Both the position numbers and the translations under genes were made by a program. The notes beneath the pieces were generated by a model. That model was not told where the DNA came from. It did no database searches and was given only the letters and a program-made list of their open reading frames with translations. A stretch of DNA of 64,000 bases from Branchinecta lynchi (Eukaryota > Arthropoda > Branchiopoda > Anostraca > Branchinectidae), in contig JAKZAP010000009.1 of the NCBI GenBank assembly GCA_023053575.1, forward strand, positions 11,079,869 to 11,143,868. Reading direction: 5' to 3'. Below are positions 55,101-62,891 of the stretch, piece after piece; position 1 is the first letter of the stretch; every line of letters begins with the position of its first letter.

Positions 55101-58100
55101 CGGCCACGGTAGGTGGAGATAGAGTGAGTACCGGAAATCGTGTAGCACGTCTAGGGATCAAACAAATGGATTTATTGGGATGAAAGTTTGAACAGTCATG
55201 TGCATTTGCTACAGACAATCGAGACGATGCCGGAACTGCTCAGAAATGAGTGAAACTAAATATCCAGATCCAGATAACCGGTTTTACGCATCTGTAGCAT
55301 GAGACGCGAAAACTCTTTCGGAGCATAACGAACATGGAAAATAGTGAAATATGGCAAATGCAAAGATTAGTGAGGTGTCGTTCTTGTACAGCCTACTCGT
55401 ACAAGTGCCATATGAGCTCGTAGCTCTTGTTGTTTGGAAGTTTTGTACAGAGTCGAATATTATTTTATTATACACTAGTAAGTAAACAGTACTGTATTTT
55501 TTTTTTACTGCATTTCTAGAACTCCTCTTCTTCGTTGGGCGGTTCAATGGTCTTCAATATGGTTTCGATATTTATATCAAGAACGTTTCTTCTTTAAATT
55601 GTTGCTGCATAATTTCCCGTTTTAAAGGCGCTAGAAATGCATCTGCAAGCAAAACCCTGGAGGCAAAAACGATAGCAGGTTCTTAGGGATCACTGATATA
55701 TACAGTTTGGTCAAAAGTAGAGCCCTTGTGGCACAAGTGATAATGGGTTGAGATGTATCGTTTGATAAAAGTACTTTTCGACCTTGCGGTGAAGATGCGC
55801 ACTTTAGGGGAGCTAGAACCTTATTTGCAAGCAAAACCCTTGAGGCAAAAATGGTAATGAGCTCATGGGGATCATGAAAATGCATATTTTGCTTAAAAGT
55901 ATTTTTCTTAATTTGCGGTCATGATTGGTACTTTAAGGAATGGTAGGATTTGGAAAGTGGCGAATTCTAAGCCAATCTTGTCGAATTTCTAATATTCCAG
56001 CCAAGTTTCATCGTCCTAGCACATTTGGAAGTACCTTTACTCGCGATCACCGGAATTCCGGACTCCCCCCCACAGTCGCCTGAGCCAATCCGGTGCTGTA
56101 AATGATTTATCCGAAACATCTCTTAGTTATTCCGACAAAGTTCCATCCCTATATCTCCAGTCTAAGCCGGTCACATGTCCCCCCCCCCCCCCCAGTTGTT
56201 GTCGGATCCGGTCCGGACATGAAAAGATCACCAGAGACATGTCCTCTGTTCTATTACAAAATTTCACTCAAATCCGATCCCCCGTTCCAAAGTTACGCAT
56301 GACTCAATATTCTGGATTCCCCCTTCCTCTACTCCCCCACGACTATCGGATCGAGTAAATTTTTATTTACAAGTCAGTTTGATAGGGTCCCTGATACGCC
56401 TCCCTTCGTCGTGAAAATCCCCAGAACCGCCATCACCGGAATTCCGGGAAACAGCCCTCCACCCAAGTGTCCGGATCCAGTCCATATGTGTAAACGATTT
56501 ATCTGGAGCAGATGCTGGTTATTCCCAGCAAGTTTCACTCCGATCCCTCCATTCTAACCGTTTCTCGGGATTTCCGGTCTCCCCCCCCCCCCAACTCATC
56601 CATAGCTTTCGAATCCAGTTCGGACTGCAAATGGAACATCAGAGATATGTCATTTGTTCAGGAATTAAGTTTCATTTCAATCCGATCACCCGTTCGAAAG
56701 TTACACGCCACTCAATTTTCCGGATTCCCCCACCCTCCATTCCCCCAAAATGGTCGGATCGGGAAACTGATTATTTCCAGATTGGTTTGGTCGGGTCCCT
56801 GATACGCCTGCCAAGTTTCATCATCCTAGCACCCCCTAGTCTATATCAAACCCTACTAAGGTTCAACAACATATTTTGCCAACCCCTTCAACCTTCAATT
56901 GATATATTTCTCTCCGAACGAATTCTAGCAAAGAATGACTCAACCACGAGCAGAACTATAGTATTGTGATGAAAGAATGTCGCATCCATGCGCAGAGCTA
57001 TACAAGTGCGAAGAAAGGGGTAGCCCTTCAGCCCCCACCAGTTATCGGATCCGATCCGGATTTGACAATGAACATCCAAGACATTTGTTCTTCATACCTG
57101 TCAAGTTTAGTGCACGCCCGATTATCCGCTATATCAACCCCTACTAAGGTTCAACAACATATTTTGCCAACCCCTTCGACCTTCGATTGATGTAGCTCCC
57201 TCCGAACGAATCCTAGCAAATCATCCACGAGCACGGCTATACTCGAGGCTATACTAGTGTGATAAAAAGAATGACTCATCCATGCGCAGAGCTATACTAG
57301 TGCGAAGAAAGGGGTAGCGGTTTGACGAAAACTAGAAAATGCATTTCAAGAGATTTCGGGTGTCCCCCTCCCAGTTATCGGATCCGATCCTAATTTGACA
57401 ATGAACATCCGAGACATTTGTTCTTGACACCTGTCAAGTTTAATGCACGCCCAATTATCCGTTCCAAAGTTATGAATGTTACTAATTTCCGGATTCCCCA
57501 TGTTGCCACTCCCCCATTGATGGTCGGATGGGGGGAGTGATTATTTCCAAGTTAATCCGGTTGGGTCCCTGTCCTGATATGCATGCCAAGTTTTACCGTC
57601 CTAGGTCATGTGGAAGTGCCCAAACTAGCAAAATGCGGACAGACAGGCATTACGATCGCTATATGGCACTTATGTAAGCTCAAGAGCCAAAAAAATTACT
57701 TTGACGAAAATCCTTGTTTTAGCTGTTCTGGGACAAACTACTTGTCCGTCAGGAAATTAAGTTCAGAAACGGGCTAAACATGTTTCTTTTCCCTGATATC
57801 GACTCTCGAAGTAACTTCAGAAAGAACTTTAACTATACTAAAATCCCGGCTTGTGCAGATTCTAAGCGAATACTTGTCCGGCAAGAAAACAAAGTTTATA
57901 TACGGTATTCAGCAAATGTTTTTACCAAACCTATAGTCGAAGCCTAGTAGCTCTAAAACTTCGCAAATTTATGCGGACCAAAAGGACTGGTGACTCCGAG
58001 AGACGGAGCAACAACCTCTCGATCTGCAGTCTGTCGCTCTAACCGTTGAGCTGACAATATCTATGTTTCGTAGAGACTTATCGACTTTGCAAAAAACAAA

Positions 58101-59425
58101 TTTCCGTAGTCGATTTAAAAATTTGACTTTTCGAGTCAACCAAATTTCCGGGTTTTCGCAAAATACTGAGAAGAAAATAAAGTTTAGAGATGAATTCACT
58201 GTGTTTTCTTACCCCGAGAAAAACCTCTAATCGACTTACTTTGACCAAATTTCCTGTTTGGCCGGATTCCGAGCGAACTACTTGTCTGGCGAGAAAATTG
58301 GTGTCAGATCTGGATTCAGTATGTATCTTTGCCCTTTTAAAACTTCGTGCCCTTACTTCTGCAAAATTTCCGGTTCCTGCCGGATTCCGGGCGAACTACT
58401 TGTTAGGCAAGAAAAAAGAGTTCAAAAATGAATTCAGCATGTCTCCTTACTCTATATCGAACCTGTAATCAACTTCAGATGAAACTTTTACTTTGAACAA
58501 ACTTTCCGGTCTTGGACGGATTCCGGGCGAACTACTTGTACGGCGAGAAAATGATTTTCGTATAAGGTTTCAGCCGTGTCTTTAAGGCGTCATGGGACAA
58601 ACTTTACGATGTCATAGGTATCCAGTCACTTAAGTTTTGGGATCCAAAAGAAAGAAAAGATTCATTTGACGTTTTTTCTTACTATATATGGATAAAACGA
58701 GGAAAGTTTTAGGGGGACAAAAGGAAACCAGGTTGGATTACTGGTTTCAACTTGTTCGAGAGTTAAGCCGCTTTCACATTGACGCGTTGAGCCTTTCACG
58801 ATAATCTACGCAACCTATGCGCCGTGCTTGCATAGACGCAACGCACAGCTTACGCGGACAAATAAAACGCAGCGCAACCGCAGACGCCAACGCAGCGTTG
58901 CGTCGACGGGTATGCATTAGATTTGTCGGTGAAAAATGGAAGTCTCCGAAGAAAAACAAAAAGAAACATGCTGACCATGAAGAAAAACTTGCTACTAGTG
59001 AAAGAAATTAAAATTCAGCAGATGAAACCGAGAAAGGAAAACGTAAACGAGCATCCAGGCGCGGAAGCTTCTCGCGCAGGTGTGAAAGATACGCTACGCA
59101 ACCTGTACGCAACGCAAGATAAACGTATGCGCGACGTATCGTAACGACGCGTCAATGTGAAAGCGTCTTTATCATGCTCATAGAGGGATTGAAAAAAAGT
59201 TCGATATCAGAAGCGTTCCATCATTGAACATAAAGATCCGAAAAACAAACGAGTTTTATATATTTTTAGAGTAAGCTCAGCGCATTGTTCGAACGAGTTC
59301 GAGACCGCCTATCAGGACGATTTTCATTCGAAGCAAGTGGTGAGGAGGTGGTTCAAATGCCACCGACCTTCCAAGAAGCTCCTCCTCCCGTAACAGAAGA
59401 AGAAGAGGAAAAGAAGGAAAACTAA
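42899..59425 (+). CDS. two-pore-domain (K2P/TWK) potassium channel, complete, seven exons
   Basis: Exons 42899-43116, 44995-45224, 47417-47619, 49514-49681, 50373-50513, 52923-53003 and 59270-59425 join to 398 residues and a TAA stop. All introns are GT-AG with fitting phases (2, 1, 0, 0, 0, 0). Layout: TM1 about 44-67; extracellular cap 68-135; pore 1 filter TSTIGYGH (146-153); TM2 about 157-183 with GIPLFLVLL; TM3 about 274-293; pore 2 filter TTIGFGD (310-316); TM4 about 322-346 (YLVFGLALVGLCIASL); acidic tail EEEEEKKEN. K2P subunits dimerise to form background K+ leak channels at the plasma membrane. Filter and TM4 sequences look closest to invertebrate TWK/TRESK-like members; subfamily is uncertain. 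His153 follows filter 1, as in pH-sensitive TASK channels. Confidence 0.94.
43364..43594. mobile_element. MITE with AAGTTGCGTTT ends in K2P intron 1
   Basis: TTAAGTTGCGTTTTATTGG at the left and AAACGCAACTTTAG at the right form inverted ends; internal GTAGTTT/AAACTAC phrases. Similar end near 25868. Confidence 0.55.
43978..44281 (+). mobile_element. MITE family C, copy 2, in K2P intron 1
   Basis: GAGCGTGTTCCGTCCT and complement GAGCGTGTTCCACTCT, flanked by ATA on both sides. Confidence 0.78.
44285..44994. other. K2P intron 1, nothing recognised
   Basis: Intron sequence up to the exon 2 acceptor. No repeat or RNA gene seen. Confidence 0.4.
44995..45224 (+). CDS. K2P exon 2: cap and pore helix 1
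   Basis: Acceptor TTTTTTGCAG|A and donor ATAG|GTGAGA. Encodes the cap and WDAVVYSLTATSTI; the split glycine joins it to YGH in the next exon. Confidence 0.92.
45250..45640. mobile_element. probable MITE in K2P intron 2
   Basis: TCTCGCCGTTCACGGGGGAC at the left and complement TCTCGCTGTTCCCCGAGGAC at the right are inverted ends, with inner GGGGACTC repeats. Starts about 25 bp after the exon 2 donor. Confidence 0.5.
46134..46408 (-). mobile_element. MITE family CCCGATGA, copy 3
   Basis: CCCGATGAAAAATGTATCTC at the left, AAATTTTTCAACGG at the right; reversed relative to copies 1 and 2. In K2P intron 2. Confidence 0.75.
46409..47416. other. K2P intron 2, nothing recognised
   Basis: Short open frames only; no family match seen. 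Confidence 0.4.
47417..47619 (+). CDS. K2P exon 3: rest of filter 1 and TM2
   Basis: Acceptor CTTTCAG|GC, donor TTCAG|GTACAG. Encodes GYGHIVPVTILGRLATVVYS and LVGIPLFLVLLSEAGQ. Confidence 0.94.
47880..48366 (+). mobile_element. LINE or SINE 3' fragment, plus orientation
   Basis: Frame at 48020-48295 contains GGGPETLRGHKLRRWLL and EVIRGKYVGSLKG, matching the minus-strand fragment on its right. Ends in a (TGATA)n tail at about 48347-48366. Confidence 0.6.
48367..48922 (-). mobile_element. LINE 3' fragment, minus orientation, tail to tail with its neighbour
   Basis: The minus strand reads VLHGGGSKTLRGHQLRCWLL, EVIRKKYVGSFKGL and then in another frame GCVGENLFNFVCECLELNDL. Looks like the C-terminal end of a LINE polyprotein. 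It meets the plus fragment at the TGATA tail. Confidence 0.6.
49514..49681 (+). CDS. K2P exon 4: cytosolic TM2-TM3 loop
   Basis: Acceptor AAATTTCAG|AAC, donor CACAA|GTAAGT; 56 codons, phase 0 both sides (NGAVQLCQLRDRLLARLS to FDLPAQ). Poorly conserved loop, supported by splice sites and open phase. Confidence 0.82.
50373..50513 (+). CDS. K2P exon 5: TM3 and pore 2
   Basis: Acceptor CTTTTTCAG|GCG, donor TTCG|GTAAGC. Encodes AYLLVLWAYLCFGMFVFWIG and FYFVFVSLTTIGFGDYVPS, the second selectivity filter. Confidence 0.95.
50680..51215. mobile_element. probable GC-rich MITE in K2P intron 5
   Basis: CTGGCGGTCTC near the left end and GAGATCGCCAG near the right are inverted. Inner inverted pair TTTAAAGGGCGATTCT and AGAATCGCCCTTAAA. 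A 174-codon open frame runs through it but matches no family I know and is probably a by-product of composition. Confidence 0.45.
51216..52240. other. K2P intron 5, nothing recognised
   Basis: Includes a short tandem pair (CTGCACCCAGAATGGTAGAA near 51970 and 52002). No gene seen. Confidence 0.4.
52240..52325 (-). repeat. tRNA-like sequence (SINE head or tRNA relic)
   Basis: The minus strand has ACTCAGTGCTAGGGCAG (A-box/D-arm like) followed by GTGGGTTCAAATCCCGC (a good B-box and T-arm). The acceptor stem does not pair well, so a tRNA-derived SINE or pseudogene is more likely than a working tRNA. Confidence 0.5.
52623..52790. mobile_element. MITE family D, copy 2
   Basis: CACTGTAAAAACAAATC and complement CATTGTAAAAAG inverted ends, TA on both sides, arms ACTGGGATTAATCTTGTCTC. 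Ends 132 bp before K2P exon 6. Confidence 0.8.
52923..53003 (+). CDS. K2P exon 6: TM4
   Basis: Acceptor CGCTTGCAG|CAC, donor CTGCAG|GTAATA. Encodes HPLALLTSIVYLVFGLALVG and LCIASLQ; 27 codons. Confidence 0.92.
53049..57692 (+). repeat. repeat family A, copy A4, split by A3
   Basis: The start AAGAGCTGAAAGCTCATATG at 53049 breaks off after about 60 bp. The rest resumes after 55428 with the family's 5' section (TTGCGGTGAAGATGCGCAC near 55780), internal units, and an end CTATATGGCACTTATG near 57660. The final hairpin is degenerate. In K2P intron 6. Confidence 0.6.
53106..55428 (-). repeat. repeat family A, copy A3, nested in A4
   Basis: TTTTATGGCACTTGAGC - CAAGTGCCATATAGCG at the left is the complemented 3' hairpin; ACAAGTGCCATATGAGCTCG - TAGCTCTT at the right is the complemented start. 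Internal units follow A1 landmarks in reverse. About 2.3 kb. Confidence 0.72.
57693..58650 (+). repeat. repeat family B, copy B3
   Basis: Directly follows A4. Repeated CGGATTCCGGGCGAACTACT phrases and an end AAGTTTTGGGATCCAAAAG near 58640. More diverged than B1. Contains a tRNA-like stretch. Confidence 0.65.
57985..58060 (-). repeat. tRNA-like stretch within B3
   Basis: The minus strand reads TCAGCTCAACGGTTAGAGCG, a good tRNA A-box/D-arm, then ACAGACTGCAGATC. The T-arm is degenerate, so a relic or SINE head. Confidence 0.4.
58766..59168. mobile_element. PIF/Harbinger-like MITE in K2P intron 6
   Basis: Ends AGCCGCTTTCACATTGACGC and complement AGACGCTTTCACATTGACGC, flanked by TTA (58763-58765, 59169-59171). 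TTA duplications fit PIF/Harbinger. Internal GCGTTGCG/ACGCAACGC phrases. It ends about 100 bp before exon 7. Confidence 0.8.
59270..59425 (+). CDS. K2P exon 7: C-terminal tail and stop
   Basis: Acceptor TATTTTTAG|AGT. Encodes SKLSALFERVRDRLSG to PVTEEEEEKKEN and TAA. Short acidic tail. Intron 6 before it is over 6 kb and holds the family A/B repeats. Confidence 0.82.
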   Translation, partial: SKLSALFERVRDRLSGRFSFEASGEEVVQMPPTFQEAPPPVTEEEEEKKEN

Positions 59426-59667
59426 TATTTTACTCGAAGCATACCTGCGTGTTGATACAGCAAGGAAGGAGGAACCCTTTGTGCGAACGAACTTGCTATT
59501 AGCAACTTCACTTCTCAGAAGACATTGTCTAACTTCAATGTAAGTAAATTGTAGAACCAGATGTATTTCAACAATCGTATGACGCAGATAACAAGGATGT
59601 GATGGAGTATTCTAGTCTTTTTGTGCCTTTAATTTGACTGTGCTAGCGTTTCTTTTTCCTATCGTGA

Positions 59668-59673
59668 AATAAA
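59668..59673 (+). terminator. polyadenylation signal AATAAA of the K2P gene
   Basis: First AATAAA after the stop, giving a 3' UTR of about 260 bp. Confidence 0.65.
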
Positions 59674-59826
59674 TATTGTTCGTAATCATCATGCCACCTT
59701 GTAAATGTAAGTTTCTAAAAGTTGCCTGTGTGGCACAGCAAATTAACACTAGGGTGTAGCGCCAGAACTGGAACAAAGTGACACACACTCAAATAGCAGC
59801 GATACTAGCACGGCTAGTGACAGATA

Positions 59827-60035
59827 CCCGATGAACAATTTATCTCAAAATAGTAGTATGAAGTTGTCCAAAAAAAGTAGCATATAGTACGAACTGATGC
59901 TACTACTTGCTTCTTTGTCAACGCTACCGTATTACTGCATGTTACTATTTGCAAGACTGGATGTTATTGTTGCAAGATAGGATGCTACTGGATACTACTA
60001 CTTAAGATTGGCCCAGTCTGAGGCACATTAAACGA
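59827..60035 (-). mobile_element. MITE family CCCGATGA, copy 4, broken by the LINE
   Basis: CCCGATGAACAATTTATCTC start and the family body up to GGCACATTAAACGAT, where the LINE tail begins. The missing part should be right of the LINE, outside the window. Confidence 0.7.
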
Positions 60036-60256
60036 TATCAATCAATCAATCAATCAATATTTTATTTCCGCCAAAGATAGCGAGTAAAAAAGAAATTAAT
60101 AGACACTGACAAATTTCGGCTAAACACTATAACTCAAAAACTGCCAAAAGATAGCCTAACTACACTGCCGAAAATACTTAAAACTTATCTACAATTTAAT
60201 TACAGTTTAATAACTGACAAATTGAAAAAAAAAAAAAAAAAAAAAGAATAAAAATA

Positions 60257-61750
60257 TCATTCACGAAAAAACCTGCACAGGTTATGTTGGAGTCCTGAAA
60301 AATTTGATACAACCCGTTGAAGTTTCTTATTCATTATAATAAGCGGATCTTTAAGATTATAGTATTCCATCATTTGCGTGTTAGAAAAATAACGAGAAAA
60401 TCGGCATAAAAGCTTTCCAAATTTAAAAAATGACGTTCTCATATGCGTTAAATTGCTAAGGGTAAAATACGGTAAAAGGGGAGAAGCAATTAAAATCTGA
60501 GGTAAAACAGCTGTATTAAAAATTCGCGACAAAGATTTTCTTGTCAAAAGCTCTCGGAGAGAAACGAGAGCACCAAAAGAGCAAAAAATTCGTGCATCTA
60601 CAGCCTTTACAATAAAAGCACGAGTTGAAGAAAGCGTCGTCCCGTAAATAAGACCAAGATACTTAATAAAATCAGTAGCCATAACCCTATGCTGACCAAT
60701 ACAAATATTTTCATGCTGGTTTTCACATGGCTTAGAACCAAAAATAATAAACTGACATTTTTCAGGTTTTAACCGAAGGCCATGCTTATTTAAAAAACAA
60801 AAAATAAAATCAACATTACGTTGTAGAGAAAAACGAGACCGACTTAAAAGGAGGATGTCATCCGCGTAAGCGATCCAAGAAACAAAAATACCAGAAGCAT
60901 CAACAAAAGAAGTCTTGAGTTGATCCAAACACAAAGCTAGTGTTATATTGAAAATAAAAGGGGAAAGCACACTACCTTGCCGGACACCTCGTTTAACAAC
61001 GACATCATAACCAGAAAAAGATCCCTTCCAAAAAACTCTTACTTTAGATAGTTTATACCACTGGTGTAACACTAGAACAATTTTCGTAGGGACTCTGTTC
61101 TTAAGTAGCGCATACATCGCCCAAGAATGCAAAATACTATCATATGCAGCCGCAATATCCAAAGCAAGGGCATAAACCTTTTTAAAAGGAGAACAAAAAG
61201 AAAGAATACGGGAAAGAACTGAATGAGCCAAATCACAGTTTAACTTTTTCCGGAACCCAATTTGATTTAACCCATGATTACAGCCCTCAAAATACGGCAA
61301 TAAAACTAGTTCAAAAAGTTTACTCATCTGGCATGATGTCGTTATAGGGCGGTATGAAGAGCACTCGTTTAACTTACCACCTCTCTTTAGAAGGGGGCGT
61401 GTAGTTGACTGACAAAAACTTCGAGGGATAAAACCAGTACGAATAATAAGAGTAAATAAAAGGGCAATAAAATAAATAGCTAAAGGCGATGACCATTTCA
61501 GAAGTCGCGAATTCACACCATCATGGTCCTCAGAATGCTTCGACTTTAATTTCTTTAGGGCCGTAGTAACCTCCGCAGTTGAAATAGGCACTTCCGTCAG
61601 AACATGAGAAGCAAGTTCTGAGCGAAAATTATCTTCCAATCTCTCATTATCAATCGGATCATGTATTGAAAAAAGAGATGAGAAATGCTGGATCCAATCA
61701 CTATCTGATAATAAACTTTTATCTTCAGGGGAAACATTATTACTCTTCAT
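60257..61750 (-). CDS. LINE ORF2, reverse transcriptase part
   Basis: 497 residues counted from the first ATG, but the frame is open upstream (ISGNPNGLWNFVSK), so it is the continuation of the EN protein after a frameshift. RT motifs: SYRPIT (132-137), IGFRKKLNCDLAHS, ALDIAAAYDS (196-205), GVRQGSVLSPFIFNI (255-269), IAYADDILLLS (293-303). It copies element RNA at the nicked site. All catalytic aspartates are present. C-terminal part ends NFSGLQHNLCRFFRE. Confidence 0.92.
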   Translation of the reverse strand: MKSNNVSPEDKSLLSDSDWIQHFSSLFSIHDPIDNERLEDNFRSELASHVLTEVPISTAEVTTALKKLKSKHSEDHDGVNSRLLKWSSPLAIYFIALLFTLIIRTGFIPRSFCQSTTRPLLKRGGKLNECSSYRPITTSCQMSKLFELVLLPYFEGCNHGLNQIGFRKKLNCDLAHSVLSRILSFCSPFKKVYALALDIAAAYDSILHSWAMYALLKNRVPTKIVLVLHQWYKLSKVRVFWKGSFSGYDVVVKRGVRQGSVLSPFIFNITLALCLDQLKTSFVDASGIFVSWIAYADDILLLSRSRFSLQRNVDFIFCFLNKHGLRLKPEKCQFIIFGSKPCENQHENICIGQHRVMATDFIKYLGLIYGTTLSSTRAFIVKAVDARIFCSFGALVSLRELLTRKSLSRIFNTAVLPQILIASPLLPYFTLSNLTHMRTSFFKFGKLLCRFSRYFSNTQMMEYYNLKDPLIIMNKKLQRVVSNFSGLQHNLCRFFRE

Positions 61751-62886
61751 TTTAGAAACAAAATTCCATAAACCATTAGGGTTTCCCGAAATTTTCCAAA
61801 TTTTCGAAATTTTCTTATAAAATCATTGTGAAAACGCAGTTCATTTCTAAAAGCACTTTTTGATAACTTCATTGCATTGAAAAAAGGACCAGATCGTGGT
61901 TTACCTGCTATTTTCCACAAATGAAAATCATTTTTAGCATTTTTATTAGCATTTAGTAATATAGGGTTAAGATTCCAACCAAACTTACGCGTACCGGGAA
62001 CAGAAGAAACAATATCAAAAGTAGAATGTGCACCCACTTTTAGAGAGTGGATAATTTCACCATACAATATATCAATACTAGTCTGGTCTGGCTCTGGGTC
62101 TACAACTATCTTATTCAAAAGAAGATCCGATTTTTCATGAAAACGTGAAACCTTTGACTTATCCCACCGCAGATTACGAACAGCAGAACGAGCTTTGCAA
62201 TGGTGGATAACACAAGATATTGGATCAACAGTAACAAGTGAAAAACTTAAATAAAGATGATCACTAATTTGAAAATCATATCCAACATGCACACATTCGG
62301 GTACTACAGAATGACTAGATGCTAAAACATGATCCAGATTTGAAAAAGAACCAGAAATATGAATAAAAGTAGCATCGGAATCTTTCGGAGCTAAGAAATA
62401 AGAAGAAAAAATCGATAAAAAAGTAGAAGAACGAGAATCCAAACAATTTGTAAGATCGCAATTCAGATCACCAGTCAAAAGCCAATCCGACCCCCCTGGT
62501 AGACTATTATAAACCTGCATAAGCGCAGCACACGCAAACGAAAAATTAAAATCAGAGACGGGAGTACGGTAATTCGTAGGTAAATAGCAGTTCAAAACAA
62601 ACGTATTAAAGATCTTAACTACTAAAAAATGTTGCGAAGAATTAAAAACACTAGACTCAAACGAATTACGGACGTAAGTGCAGATACCCCCGGATGGGCG
62701 CCCACCAGTAGGTGCTGCAGGAACAAAAAAGCAATGGTGATCCGCAGAAAGAGAACTTAAAACACCAGCGGAAAAATCAAGCAAATGGTGTTCCTGCAAA
62801 CAAAGTACATCCGAGATAGACAGTAAATGCCGTAATACGTGGGTTTTATCTGACACACCGTTAACATTAAACGAAATAGCTTTCAA
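61747..62886 (-). CDS. LINE ORF2, endonuclease part
   Basis: 379 residues from ATG. AP-endonuclease-like motifs in order: ISFNVNG (4-10), LQEHH (30-34, catalytic Glu32), TGDLNCDL (138-145), NLDHVLAS (183-190) and ISDH (207-210). This enzyme nicks target DNA for priming. After about residue 360 the frame leaves the true path (FRETLMVYGILFLK then stop). Confidence 0.9.
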   Translation of the reverse strand: MKAISFNVNGVSDKTHVLRHLLSISDVLCLQEHHLLDFSAGVLSSLSADHHCFFVPAAPTGGRPSGGICTYVRNSFESSVFNSSQHFLVVKIFNTFVLNCYLPTNYRTPVSDFNFSFACAALMQVYNSLPGGSDWLLTGDLNCDLTNCLDSRSSTFLSIFSSYFLAPKDSDATFIHISGSFSNLDHVLASSHSVVPECVHVGYDFQISDHLYLSFSLVTVDPISCVIHHCKARSAVRNLRWDKSKVSRFHEKSDLLLNKIVVDPEPDQTSIDILYGEIIHSLKVGAHSTFDIVSSVPGTRKFGWNLNPILLNANKNAKNDFHLWKIAGKPRSGPFFNAMKLSKSAFRNELRFHNDFIRKFRKFGKFRETLMVYGILFLK

Positions 62887-62891
62887 AGAAG

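Noticed and set aside
53364..56969. Many proline-rich ORFs, up to 163 codons, on both strands
   Set aside because: All fall in family A copies with C/G runs; frames differ between copies.
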